Below are positions 8,337 through 16,753 of a DNA stretch of 64,000 bases, piece by piece; the stretch's first letter is position 1, and each line of letters starts with the position of its first letter. Origin of the DNA: JACKBJ01 sp964549495 (GTDB taxonomy: Bacteria > Chloroflexota > Anaerolineae > Epilineales > Epilineaceae); contig CAZJWJ010000014.1 in assembly GCA_964549495.1 (NCBI GenBank), forward strand, positions 1 to 64,000, in the 5' to 3' direction. A model generated the notes under the pieces. It saw nothing but the letters and a program-made list of their open reading frames with translations, had not been told where the DNA came from and did no database searches. Both the position numbers and the translations under genes were made by a program.

Positions 8337-8377
8337 CTATCCCCAATTATTCGTGCTTTTCCACAGACTTATACACA
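8337..8377 (+). promoter_or_regulatory. Cluster of DnaA-box-like 9-mers
   Basis: CTATCCCCA (8337-8345), TTTTCCACA (8357-8365) and TTATACACA (8369-8377) lie on one strand within 41 bp. The last two start 12 bp apart, and each differs from TTATCCACA by one base. They occur in the divergent intergenic region between the LysM/M23 and pentapeptide genes, next to an AT-rich patch. No dnaA, dnaN or other origin gene is nearby, so DnaA regulation or chance is likelier than an origin. Confidence 0.3.
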
Positions 8378-8517
8378 ACGACGGGTAGGGGGGCGGGTTG
8401 GCGCTCGAGCACAAGACCTCGTGGGTGCCCGGGAGGAGGCTCGAGAGGGGCTTGCGATGCCGCCTGGCTGCATGCTAAGGTCCTGCGAAGTCTTGTTTTT
8501 TGAGCTGGGGGAGAGGG

Positions 8518-9846
8518 ATGGCGGCACCGCTTGCCAGAGCAGAAGTCGAAGTGCCCGCGCGCCTGGTGGCCGAGGTCGAGCCGCCCAAGCCGCGGAGCCT
8601 TGCGCAGCGCATCTCGGACGCGCCGCCGAGCCAGCGCGCGACCTTGCTGGTGCGCGCGGTGCTCGACGGCGAGCCGATCCGCTTGGCGGGTGCCGATCTG
8701 CGCGGGCTCGATCTCGGAAGCTGGCAATCGGGCGCGGCGACCCTGGTGCTCGACGGTGCCGACTTCACGGGCGCCACGCTGAGCGGTGCGGTCTTGGCTC
8801 AAGCCAGCTTGCGCGGCGCCTGCTTCGACGGGGCCTTGCTGGTGGGCGCGGACCTGCGGGGCGCGGACTTGAGCGGTGCCAGCCTGCGCGCGGCACATCT
8901 CACCGGCGCCGACCTCTCCCGCGCCGACCTGTCGCATGCCGACCTGCGCAGCGCCTCCCTGCTCACCGCCAAGCTCTCGGATGTGACGGCCTCCGGCGTG
9001 GTCTTGCGCGAGGCCTTGCTGCAATCGGCGGTGCTCGAGCGGGCGCTCTTGCGCATGGCCGACCTGCGCTGGGCGCATCTGGTCGGCGCTCGCCTGGCCG
9101 GCGCCGACTTGGCCGGCGCCTGCTTCGAAGGCGCGGTGCTCCTGATGGCCAACCTCTCGGGCGCCCAGCTCTCGCGCTCCACCGATCTGAGCTATGCCTT
9201 TCTCTATCAGGCGCGGCTCGAACGCACCGACCTGCAGCGGGCGCACCTGTCGGGCGGCATCGGCGAGGGCTTCACCGACCTGGCCCTGGCCCGCGACACC
9301 TGGCGCGGCCTCAAGGAGCAGTTCCGTCGTGACGGCCGCATGGCCGATGCGCGCTGGGCCCATCGGCAGATGCACCAGGCCACGACGGCCACGCACCGCC
9401 TCGACCGGGCGCGGCGATTCCACGGGCCGGCCTGCCCGACCTGGCTGCGCCTACGCCTGCCCGGCCGGATCCGCCGCATGGTCGAGCCGGTCTGCTTCGC
9501 CTCGATCCACGGCCTGCGCTGGCTCTTGGGCCAGGCGGCAGCCTGGACCACCGGCTACGGCACCAGCTTCGCGCGCGTGACCGCGACCCTGGTCGCCGTC
9601 TGGCTGGGATTTGCCCTCCTCTTCGGTATTGCCGGTGGGGTGATCGACTCCAGTCCTACCGGGCAGGCAACAACCTGGCTGGACGTGCTCCACTACTCGG
9701 CGGCCTCATTGACCCCGATCGACGCCTACCCGTTGACGCTTACCCAGAAGCCGGTGCGTTTCGCGGCCGTGGCCGAGGGGATCATCGGCATCGGCCTTTT
9801 GGGCGCGTTGGGTCACATGGTTGCTCTGCGCCTCAACGCGGACTGA
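8518..9846 (+). CDS. Pentapeptide-repeat protein with C-terminal two-helix membrane domain
   Basis: About 442 aa from ATG 8518, which has GGGGGAG just upstream; an in-frame TTG at 8500 is less likely. Residues about 55-245 are pentapeptide repeats of A(D/N)LxX type (GADLRGADLSGASL and similar), predicting a right-handed quadrilateral beta helix. After a basic linker, two membrane helices follow (around residues 360-380 and 415-438). They flank a pore-loop-like segment LDVLHYSAASLTPIDAYPL, which resembles the two-TM ion-channel module (Ion_trans_2) but lacks the TVGYGD selectivity filter. The pairing of repeats and channel-like domain is known in bacteria; the role is unknown. It is probably in the cytoplasmic membrane with the beta helix inside. 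Monocistronic. Confidence 0.8.
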   Translation: MAAPLARAEVEVPARLVAEVEPPKPRSLAQRISDAPPSQRATLLVRAVLDGEPIRLAGADLRGLDLGSWQSGAATLVLDGADFTGATLSGAVLAQASLRGACFDGALLVGADLRGADLSGASLRAAHLTGADLSRADLSHADLRSASLLTAKLSDVTASGVVLREALLQSAVLERALLRMADLRWAHLVGARLAGADLAGACFEGAVLLMANLSGAQLSRSTDLSYAFLYQARLERTDLQRAHLSGGIGEGFTDLALARDTWRGLKEQFRRDGRMADARWAHRQMHQATTATHRLDRARRFHGPACPTWLRLRLPGRIRRMVEPVCFASIHGLRWLLGQAAAWTTGYGTSFARVTATLVAVWLGFALLFGIAGGVIDSSPTGQATTWLDVLHYSAASLTPIDAYPLTLTQKPVRFAAVAEGIIGIGLLGALGHMVALRLNAD

Positions 9847-9955
9847 CCTCGTACAAAGCCGAGCTGAAGGATCGATTTTCTTCGAGCACCGAGCGTCCGC
9901 ATCAAGAAGCGGGCGATGAGCCCTCGCGGTACCAACGCCCGATCGCTCGATCGGA

Positions 9956-12259
9956 TCAAGGGCGCTGCAAACGCGGTAGGTAGATCTCCCGGGATGGTGC
10001 GACCGGGCTGGCCGTCGGTGTGGGGCTGGCGGTCGGGACCGGCGACGTCGGGCTCGGATCGGGGCCGGGGATGGCATCCTCGGACCACCAAAGGAAGCGG
10101 CCCGCGGCCTCGAAGAGGTAGATCTCCAGATCGTCGCCGGCACGCAGGTCGAAGTCGGCGAACTCGGCCTGCCAGCGACCGCCCAGGCCGACCAGTCCGG
10201 TGGCTACCGAGGCATCGGGCCGCTGGTCTAGCTCGCCGCGCGCGAAGGCCACCACGGCCACCAGGCGTCCGGGCGGCGCCCTGCCGGCCACCCGGTCGGC
10301 CGCAACGTCGGCTTGCCAGTCGAAGTCCGGGATGGTCAGCGCGATGGGCGCATCCTGGCCGATACCGATCTCGACCCGATCGCCACTGGCCATCCCTTCG
10401 GGGTAGAGGTCGGAGAGGGGCAGGTTCCACCCCGGCAGGGAGTCGGCGGCCAAGGGGACGGAGCGGCCCGCGAGCATGCCCAGCTGCGCGCCGGCCGCGT
10501 CCCGGGCGGTAATGGACAGATCGAGGCCGGCGGTGGCGCGGCCGTTGGCCACCCGGTCGCTCACCCCCAGGCCGACGATGGGCGCCTCCAACCAGGGCAG
10601 CTCGAAGCGGGCCTCGGGGGTGCGCAGCCCCAGCCGGCCGTAGCTCAGCAGGCAGTCCGGCTCGGGGCAGGCCAGCTGGAAGCTTCCATCCCCGCTCGGC
10701 TCGATCCGGCCTTCGAAGTCGATGGCCTCGGCAGTGTAGGGGGCGAAGTCGAAGATGCTGGCCTCTCGTTGGTAGGCCGTCGCGCGCAACCGGGCGCCGT
10801 CTGGCGGCCCCTGACCCCGCAAGAGGCCTCCAACGGCGTCGACCTCGACCCGCAGCGGCGGGATGATCAAATCCAGCGCCCGACCCAGCTCGGGATCGAT
10901 CCGAAGCTGCTGTCCGGGCTCGATGCGAAGCGGCTGGCCCTGGCGGTCGCGCAGGTCGACCTGGATGCGACCGAGGAGGTCGGCCGTGGACGACAAGCGT
11001 GCCAGGCGCTGGCCCTCGGCATCCAAGAGCTCGACCTGCATGTCGCCCCAGCCGGGGATGCTGCCGCCGAGCTGGGCGCCGTAGAAGGGGATCTCGAGCA
11101 CGGGGACCAGCGCGCGGGCCACACGGGCCAGGGCGCCGCCCGGGTAGACCTGGATGGAGGCCTCGGCGCCGTCGGGGATGCTGCCGCCCGAGGCCAGGTC
11201 GACCGCGAAGCGGCCGGAGTCGTCGACCGTCGACAGGGCGGATTGGCTGGCACCGGGCCGCCGGGCCAGGTCGATCGAGATGCGGGCGCCTGCGGGCGCC
11301 AGGCCCCAGACGCTGGTCGTCCGGGGATCGATGGATGCCAGCGCTCGCGGGAGGACTTCGTCGAGGGCCGGCTCGGTCTCGGGATCCTCGCCGAGCAAGA
11401 GTTGGATGCGTTCGCCCTCTTCGGGCTGGTAGATGCCAAAGTCCGGATTGCCGTCGGGTGCCAGGAGGACGGCGTAGATCACGCCGCCGAGGGCGTAGGC
11501 GGGTGCCGAGCGGAAGAGCTCGGTGCCGATGCGGCTGCGGGTGGTCAGGCGCGGCGCCAGGCCGGCATCGGCGCGCAGGATGGCGAATGCCTGGCTATCG
11601 GCCAGGGTGATCGAGGGCGGGGCGATCTGCAGCACGGTCAGATGTCCCGCCGCGTCGACGGCCGCCACCTCGGCCCAGTAGCCCGGCCCGATGGGCGCGA
11701 CGCCGCTCAAGTCGAAGACGAAGTCGCCGGCCGGCGCGAGTCGGGTTTGGATCGGGAAGTCGTGCGGGGCCTCGAACCAGGCCGGATCGCGGTGAGCCAG
11801 GACGGCCAGGAAGGTCGTGCCCGCAGGCGCCCGGCCCTCGACGGTGCCCCGCTCCGGGTAGGCGCTGGCCACCAGATCGGGGACGCGATGCTGGAAGGTC
11901 TGGCCGGCCAGTTCGACCTCGACGTGATCCCCGGGCCGGATCAGGATCCGCGGCCGCTCGAAGTCCAGCGCTGCATCGGGATTGAAGTCCACCGGCCAGC
12001 GACCCTCGGCGCCGACCGCGCCCACCCGCCCTTCGGCGCGCAGGTTGCCATCAGCATCCAGGAGCCGCACCCGTGGCGCGGTGGGCGAGGCCGTGTGGAC
12101 CGCCGCGATGCCGTGGTGAAGCCAAGCCTCGACCCGCGGATCGGCTTGTTGGGCAGCGGCGGGCTGGCTGGCGCCCAGTGCCAAGGCCAGCGCGAGGACG
12201 AAGGCAGCCGGGATGCGTAGCCCTTTGGGCCGAAGGGTCCGGACGATCGGGCGGGTCAT
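9956..12259 (-). CDS. Large secreted beta-rich protein with PT-rich linker and LP-type C-terminus
   Basis: A 767-aa exported protein of unknown function. Residues 1-36 form a signal peptide (IPAAFVLALALALGASQPAAA core). The body is Gly/Asp/Pro-rich and repeatedly shows strands followed by AxV(T/V)DxxGxF-like turns, as in strings of Ig-like or carboxypeptidase-regulatory beta-sandwiches; no catalytic motif is seen. A Pro/Thr/Ser-rich linker (SPVPTASPTPTASP) precedes the last residues IYLPRLQRP. This resembles the short (Y/H)LP-x-x-R endings common on Chloroflexota surface proteins and may be a sorting or anchoring tail. Its ATG overlaps the stop codon of the upstream toxin gene (12256-12259), placing it in the same transcript as the TA module. 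A surface or adhesive role is inferred. Confidence 0.65.
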   Translation of the reverse strand: MTRPIVRTLRPKGLRIPAAFVLALALALGASQPAAAQQADPRVEAWLHHGIAAVHTASPTAPRVRLLDADGNLRAEGRVGAVGAEGRWPVDFNPDAALDFERPRILIRPGDHVEVELAGQTFQHRVPDLVASAYPERGTVEGRAPAGTTFLAVLAHRDPAWFEAPHDFPIQTRLAPAGDFVFDLSGVAPIGPGYWAEVAAVDAAGHLTVLQIAPPSITLADSQAFAILRADAGLAPRLTTRSRIGTELFRSAPAYALGGVIYAVLLAPDGNPDFGIYQPEEGERIQLLLGEDPETEPALDEVLPRALASIDPRTTSVWGLAPAGARISIDLARRPGASQSALSTVDDSGRFAVDLASGGSIPDGAEASIQVYPGGALARVARALVPVLEIPFYGAQLGGSIPGWGDMQVELLDAEGQRLARLSSTADLLGRIQVDLRDRQGQPLRIEPGQQLRIDPELGRALDLIIPPLRVEVDAVGGLLRGQGPPDGARLRATAYQREASIFDFAPYTAEAIDFEGRIEPSGDGSFQLACPEPDCLLSYGRLGLRTPEARFELPWLEAPIVGLGVSDRVANGRATAGLDLSITARDAAGAQLGMLAGRSVPLAADSLPGWNLPLSDLYPEGMASGDRVEIGIGQDAPIALTIPDFDWQADVAADRVAGRAPPGRLVAVVAFARGELDQRPDASVATGLVGLGGRWQAEFADFDLRAGDDLEIYLFEAAGRFLWWSEDAIPGPDPSPTSPVPTASPTPTASPVAPSREIYLPRLQRP

Positions 12260-12639
12260 GTCACGCGCCCGAGCGTGAGCCCTTCGACGCGCTCGAAGTG
12301 CTTGCGATTCCGGGTGAGCAGGATGGCCTGATGGGCCAACGCGGTGCCGGCGATCAGGCTTTCGGCCATCCCGATACCCATGCCCCGATCCTCGAGCTCG
12401 CGACGCAGGGCCGCCGATCGATCGGCAGCATCTTCGTCGAGAGGCAGGCAGCGCAAGGCGGCCAAGAGGTCCCCGACGGCACGCTGCTGGCGCGGGCTGC
12501 GCGCGCCGACCAAGAGCTCGAAGCGGCTGATGGCGCTGATGCCCAAGCCGCCGCTGCGAAGCTCCAGCGCGATGCGGCCGGCAGCCGGGTCGCGGCCGGC
12601 CAAGAAGTCGATGAGCACGTCGGTGTCGGCCATGATCAT
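12256..12639 (-). CDS. vapC: VapC-family PIN-domain toxin
   Basis: A 127-aa PIN-domain ribonuclease, the toxin of a type II toxin-antitoxin pair. The N-terminus MIMADTDVLIDFLAG carries the first catalytic Asp, SRFELLVGAR the conserved Glu, and the third acidic patch reads GMAESLIAGTAL, with Glu where Asp is usual. TRNRKHFERV closes the fold as in typical VapC proteins. ATG 12639 overlaps the antitoxin stop (ATGA), so the two are translationally coupled, antitoxin first. Its own stop overlaps the ATG of the 767-aa secreted protein. VapC toxins typically cleave tRNA or rRNA; the target here is unknown. Confidence 0.88.
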   Translation of the reverse strand: MIMADTDVLIDFLAGRDPAAGRIALELRSGGLGISAISRFELLVGARSPRQQRAVGDLLAALRCLPLDEDAADRSAALRRELEDRGMGIGMAESLIAGTALAHQAILLTRNRKHFERVEGLTLGRVT

Positions 12640-12875
12640 CGCCAATGCTCCCGGACGCGTCGCGCGGCCGCCTCCAGCGCGGCCGCCTCCTCTTCGTCCA
12701 GGCTGCCCTGCATCGCCAATGCTCGCTCGCGGGCTGGCTCGCGCTGGTCCAAGCGGTCGAGATACTGTTCCACCGCTTCGCCGATGAAGCGCGAGAAGCC
12801 CTTCTCGCCTCGGCGCGCGGCCAGGTCGAGCAGGCGCGCTCGCAGCTCGTCGTTCAGCTCGATGGTCGTTCTCAT
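12636..12875 (-). CDS. Ribbon-helix-helix (CopG-like) antitoxin
   Basis: A 79-aa antitoxin partner of the PIN toxin. The N-terminus MRTTIELNDELRARLLDLA is a typical ribbon-helix-helix DNA-binding strand and helix, and the acidic C-terminal half (SLDEEEAAALEAAARRVREHW) would wrap and inhibit the toxin. The start at 12875 is supported by TTGGAG 6-8 nt upstream; the open frame extends further upstream without support. Such antitoxins repress their own promoter. The tandem TGCATGCA repeats at 12914-12937, just upstream, are the likely operator. Confidence 0.85.
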   Translation of the reverse strand: MRTTIELNDELRARLLDLAARRGEKGFSRFIGEAVEQYLDRLDQREPARERALAMQGSLDEEEAAALEAAARRVREHWR

Positions 12876-12913
12876 CCGGGACTCCAAGGCAGTGCAGGAT
12901 CGCCCGTTGATTG

Positions 12914-12937
12914 TGCATGCATGTGCATGCATATGCA
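12914..12937. promoter_or_regulatory. Tandem TGCATGCA repeats upstream of the antitoxin (candidate autoregulatory operator)
   Basis: TGCATGCA occurs at 12914-12921 and 12924-12931, followed by TATGCA at 12932-12937. The two palindromic 8-mers start exactly 10 bp apart, one helical turn, which suits cooperative binding of ribbon-helix-helix dimers. They lie 39-62 nt upstream of the antitoxin start codon. Confidence 0.55.
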
Positions 12938-13043
12938 AGTCCGACCGGTCGGATCTGGGCTCGGGCGTGCGAGAAGGGCGCTTCGCAATCGAACCGTGCA
13001 TGGTCTAAGGGCTCGGGAGATCGGGTCACTACGGGCTGCGGAT

Positions 13044-16000
13044 TCAGCGCCGTAACCAGGGCAGGTGGAGCCCGGCGATCGGGTCGGGTCGCGCGAACGG
13101 TACGAGGGCCGGCCCGGCCCCGAAGTTCTGGGCCACCTCGGCCGGGCTGAGCGCGCGATCGTAGAGCGCGACCAGATGGAAGCTGCCCAGCCAGGGGCGA
13201 TCGACCTCCAGCTCGTTGGCCAAGAGCAGGGGGTAGCTTGGATCCCAGGTGGAGAGGTCTCCGCCGAGTTGGTCTTCGGCGACCAGCTCGGCGTCGATGT
13301 AGAAGCGGCGTTGGCCCTCGGCTGCGCGGGTGAAGAGGACATGCTGCAGCCCGGCCCGGACGCTGCCGGCCGGCGTGGTCAGGGAGTCGCTGCCATTGGG
13401 ATCGGTGATCGAGGTCCGCAGCCGCAGGTCATAGACGGTGCGAGGCTGGTCGCCCCAGAGCCCATGGCCCAGGCTGATGTTGCGGGTGCCCGAGTCCAAG
13501 GACAGCGACACGATGCGCGCCGGCCCCTCCTGCTCGGCCATCGAGGGCGTGATCCATGCCTCCAGGGTCAGCGCGCCGGAGCGGCCGATGGCTTCGTTGA
13601 CACGCGTCGCGGCGCCGGCCGAGCGGATCCGGTTGGGCCCGTGAAGGGCCAGACCCGGTCCGCTGGAGGCCCAGCGCGCCGACTCCGGCGCCTCGATGGT
13701 CAGGTCGATGGCCGGCTGCCGGCCAGACCGGTCGTGGACGGTCGCGCCCGCGCCTTCGTCGAAGCGGTAGAGCGCCAGGAGCCCGCCCTCGGCTCGCTGA
13801 CCCGGTTCGAGGATCAGGTAGCGACCTCGCGCGACCGGGCTGGGCCGATGGCCGGGCGCGAAGCTGCGCGCGTCGACCAGCACGCTATCGGTCAGATGGA
13901 CGGGCCCCTGGTAGCGCGGCGAGTCCTCGTCCGGGATGCGGCCGGCCAGGCTCGGGTCCAGCTCGTAGTGGATGCTGGCGCCCGGCGTGTCGCTGTGCAT
14001 CCTCAGCTGCACCGGATCGCCGAAGATGCCTTCGGCCGGCGCGAAGACCGGCGCGGCGGCCATGGGCAAGGGGGTCGGGCCGGGCGGTGGGACGCTGCCG
14101 CCGCGCCGGGCGTCGTTGCGCCAGAGGTGCAGGAAGCGGTAGTCGTCCCAGGCGATCGAGACCAGATCGAGGTCGCCGTCGGCATCCAGGTCGGCCGCCC
14201 GGGCACCCAGGTGGCTCTCGTGACCCTGGCCCACCCCATGCGGAGTCCACTCCGCCGCGCCGGACCGATTCTCCCAGACGGTGACCCGCTCGGCACCTCG
14301 ATGCTCGCCGGTGACCACGTCCAGATCGCCGTCGCCGTCCATGTCGGCCAGGTCCAGCGAGTTGGTGGTCGATTGGAGCGCGATGGTCCGACGCGGCCAA
14401 CCGTCCGAGATCGGATCGTCGGGCTGTTGGAACCAGAAGGTCCCGTAGACGGCATCCTCCGGCTGGTCCTCCTCGGTGACCACCACGTCCAATCGTCCAT
14501 CCCCGTCCAGGTCGCCGACCTCCACCCGGTCGGCGTAGCCCCGATCGATGCCGCCGAGCTCGAAGCGTGGCCAGTCCCCGCTGCCGTCGCCGGGATTGCG
14601 CCACCAGGCGATGCGCCCGCCGGAGCCGTCGACGATGGAGGCCAGATCGAGATGACCGTCGCGATCGATGTCGCCCGGCGCAACGGCCCCGACGCCGCCG
14701 GCGGCGATGCGCATCGCGGGCCAGGGTTGCCCGGTCTCGGGCTCGGGCGGGATGCCGATGGCGTGGATGCCGTCGCCGGCGCCGAGGAGGATCTCCGGCC
14801 GCCCGTCGCCGGAGACGTCGCCCAGCGCGTAGCCCTGGCTGTTGCGGTGGCCGGTGGGTGGGATGCTGGCGATGGCGCGGGTCCTCCAGCTGCCGCCGGC
14901 CAGGTCCGGCTGCTCGGCCTCGAGCCAGAGCACATCCGGCAGGGCCTCGGCGATCAGGTCGGCCCGATCGTCGCCGTCGACGTCGGTGATCAGCATGGCG
15001 TCGACGTTGGCGCCCAAGTCCAGGCGCGGCCAGGTGGCGTGCATGTCGCCGCCGGGATTCTGGTAGGCGTAGCGCCCGCTGGCGATGTCGTCGTCCCCGT
15101 CGCCGTCCAGATCGCCCATCGCCAGGCCGAAGTACTTGAGGAAGGCCGGCTCGTCGAAGTCGCCCCACTTGGCGCGCGCGTCGTCGACCTGGATGTAGGT
15201 CCAGCGCTCCAGGGGCGGGCCGGGCTCGACGGTCCGGTTCTCGTAGAGCTCGATCGGCCGCTGGTCCCAGTTGCGGCAGCCGACCAAGTCCAGGTCGCCG
15301 TCGGCGCCGATGTCGCCCAGCACGCCATGGTAGATGCCGCTGGTGGCGATGATCTCCTTGTCCCAGCCCAGGGCATTGCCGCGGTTGCGCAGGACGGCGA
15401 TCTCGTCGGGATCGCTGGCCTTGGGCATCTGGCCGGTGACGATGTCCACGTCGCCGTCCAGGTCGATGTCGCCGGCCTGCAAGGTGTGGCAGTAGTCGTA
15501 GCGCTCGACCACGACCTCCTCGGTCCAGGGGCCGCCGCGCGGATTCTCGGCATGGTACCAGCTGATCGGAAAGCCCTCGCGCTCCGAATGGCAGATCAGC
15601 GCGTCCTGCCGGCCGTCCCGGTCCATGTCGACCACCAAGAGCTTGGCGTTGTTGTCCTGCCAGCCGGTGCCGCTCTGGGTGTACCAGCGCGGGTCGATCT
15701 CGTGGCGCGGCCAGGCGCCGGCCGGCTCGTCGGGCCGCTCGAGCCAGAATCCGTTGAGCAGCAGGTCTGTATCGCCGTCGCCGTCCAGGTCGCCCGAGCT
15801 CATGCCCTCGTGATCGGGGATGGCCAGAGAGAGCAGCTGGCGCCAGCCGGCCGGCCCGCCGATGGGGCCGTCCTGGGCGAAGACGTAGACGTGGCGGTTG
15901 GTGCGGGCGGCGATGTCGGGCCGTCCGTCCGCGTCGAAGTCCTGGACCTCCAGATCCTTGACGTAGCCGCCGCCGCCCGGCGTCGTGCCGGCCACGTGGC

Positions 16001-16436
16001 GCGCCGGCCAGGGCTCGGCGGGGTTGCCGGCCGGCCGCGGGTTCTCCAGCCAGTAGACCTGGCCCGGCTCGTCGATGGCCAGGACCAGGTCCAGGTCTCC
16101 GTCGGCGTCCATGTCCGCCAGCTCCAGGTCATCGCTGCGGTAGTTGGCCGCCGAACCCAGCACATGCCGCGTCCAGTCGGGGTAGGCGTACCAGACGATG
16201 ACTGGAAGCTCGCTACCCAGCTCGTTGCGCGCCACGATGTCGGGATAGCCGTCGCCGTCGATGTCGCCGACCTCGCGGATGCCCAGGTGCTCCCCGTCGA
16301 TCTCGTGTCGGGTGAAGGGGATGGCCGGCTGGGACTGGGCCGACAGCGTGGTTGGTGAATCGGACGCAGGCGGGGCCGCGATCGGGATGGTCAGCAGGGT
16401 CGCCAGGAGCAGCCATCGGGTGACTCGGGTGGGCAC
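13044..16436 (-). CDS. Secreted FG-GAP/VCBS beta-propeller protein with LamG domain
   Basis: A 1130-aa exported protein. A signal peptide (LLLATLLTIPIAAPPAS core) is followed by about 750 residues of FG-GAP/VCBS-type repeats. I count about 14 Ca-binding loops of DxDxDGxxD form, such as DIDGDGYPDI, DLDGDGDTDL and DMDGDGDLDV, predicting one or more Ca-stabilised beta-propellers. Then comes a chitobiase C-terminal-like segment (residues about 800-880, GIFGDPVQLRM...SIHYELD) and a LamG/concanavalin-like sandwich (LLALYRFDEGAG...LTLEAWITPS...LVALYDRALSPAEVAQNF). The end, GLHLPWLRR, resembles the LP-type tail of the 767-aa protein. Likely a surface adhesin or ligand-binding protein; no enzyme motif seen. 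The next genes on this strand are the antitoxin and toxin, 168 nt downstream. Confidence 0.85.
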   Translation of the reverse strand: MPTRVTRWLLLATLLTIPIAAPPASDSPTTLSAQSQPAIPFTRHEIDGEHLGIREVGDIDGDGYPDIVARNELGSELPVIVWYAYPDWTRHVLGSAANYRSDDLELADMDADGDLDLVLAIDEPGQVYWLENPRPAGNPAEPWPARHVAGTTPGGGGYVKDLEVQDFDADGRPDIAARTNRHVYVFAQDGPIGGPAGWRQLLSLAIPDHEGMSSGDLDGDGDTDLLLNGFWLERPDEPAGAWPRHEIDPRWYTQSGTGWQDNNAKLLVVDMDRDGRQDALICHSEREGFPISWYHAENPRGGPWTEEVVVERYDYCHTLQAGDIDLDGDVDIVTGQMPKASDPDEIAVLRNRGNALGWDKEIIATSGIYHGVLGDIGADGDLDLVGCRNWDQRPIELYENRTVEPGPPLERWTYIQVDDARAKWGDFDEPAFLKYFGLAMGDLDGDGDDDIASGRYAYQNPGGDMHATWPRLDLGANVDAMLITDVDGDDRADLIAEALPDVLWLEAEQPDLAGGSWRTRAIASIPPTGHRNSQGYALGDVSGDGRPEILLGAGDGIHAIGIPPEPETGQPWPAMRIAAGGVGAVAPGDIDRDGHLDLASIVDGSGGRIAWWRNPGDGSGDWPRFELGGIDRGYADRVEVGDLDGDGRLDVVVTEEDQPEDAVYGTFWFQQPDDPISDGWPRRTIALQSTTNSLDLADMDGDGDLDVVTGEHRGAERVTVWENRSGAAEWTPHGVGQGHESHLGARAADLDADGDLDLVSIAWDDYRFLHLWRNDARRGGSVPPPGPTPLPMAAAPVFAPAEGIFGDPVQLRMHSDTPGASIHYELDPSLAGRIPDEDSPRYQGPVHLTDSVLVDARSFAPGHRPSPVARGRYLILEPGQRAEGGLLALYRFDEGAGATVHDRSGRQPAIDLTIEAPESARWASSGPGLALHGPNRIRSAGAATRVNEAIGRSGALTLEAWITPSMAEQEGPARIVSLSLDSGTRNISLGHGLWGDQPRTVYDLRLRTSITDPNGSDSLTTPAGSVRAGLQHVLFTRAAEGQRRFYIDAELVAEDQLGGDLSTWDPSYPLLLANELEVDRPWLGSFHLVALYDRALSPAEVAQNFGAGPALVPFARPDPIAGLHLPWLRR

Positions 16437-16753
16437 GCCGCGTTCCTCCTTGGGATTGCAGTCGACGATCTCGTGGGGGCTGAAATCGTCGGAGGTTCAC
16501 CAGCATATCACAGGCTTCCGGCGGCACCGCCGGCCGGGCACCGATCGCTGGCCGAGCGTTGGTCGAGCGTTCCCAAACCGTATGCTCCGCGCTGGTCCAG
16601 CTCGGCCGATTTGCGGTAGCATCTTCGTCACCGTGCGCCGCGTGGCCCGGCTCGAACCGACATCGAAGTCATGGTTGCGTCCAGACGTCGAAGATCAGTG
16701 GTGGTCGGCTCGCGAGAGCTGACCCGGGACGCGGCCGCATCGAGGAGTCTGCA
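16437..16753. other. Divergent intergenic region with 11-bp direct repeats
   Basis: About 317 bp between the FG-GAP gene (minus) and a small membrane protein (plus). I see no protein gene of its own. It holds the tandem 11-bp repeats and promoter-like hexamer described separately. Confidence 0.5.
16541..16586 (+). promoter_or_regulatory. Three heptamers at 11-bp spacing before a -10-like element (SARP-box-like)
   Basis: CCGATCG (16541-16547), CCGAGCG (16552-16558) and TCGAGCG (16563-16569) are separated by 4-nt spacers CTGG and TTGG, giving an exact 11-bp period. TATGCT follows at 16581-16586. SARP/AfsR activators bind direct heptamers with this period just upstream of -10. Two BTAD regulators are encoded in this window. 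The gap to the -10 is 11 bp rather than the usual 8, and the sequence is GC-rich, so chance is possible. Confidence 0.35.

Noticed and set aside
8337..8377. Replication origin at the DnaA-like boxes
   Set aside because: No dnaA, dnaN, gyrB or other origin-linked genes and only two good boxes.
9847..9875. Shared words (ACAAAG-N-CGAGCTG) just after the stop codons at 9846 and 56574
   Set aside because: About 18 of 22 bases alike, but the surrounding structure differs (only the second forms a clear hairpin), so coincidence is likely.
13100..16300. Repeated DNA in the FG-GAP gene as a possible CRISPR or tandem array
   Set aside because: The repeats are coding, irregularly spaced DxDGDG loops, not identical repeats with unique spacers.
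13065..16358. 1097-codon plus-strand frame opposite the FG-GAP protein
   Set aside because: Val/Ala/Asp/Gly-rich mirror of the DxDGDG repeats; no start site or family.
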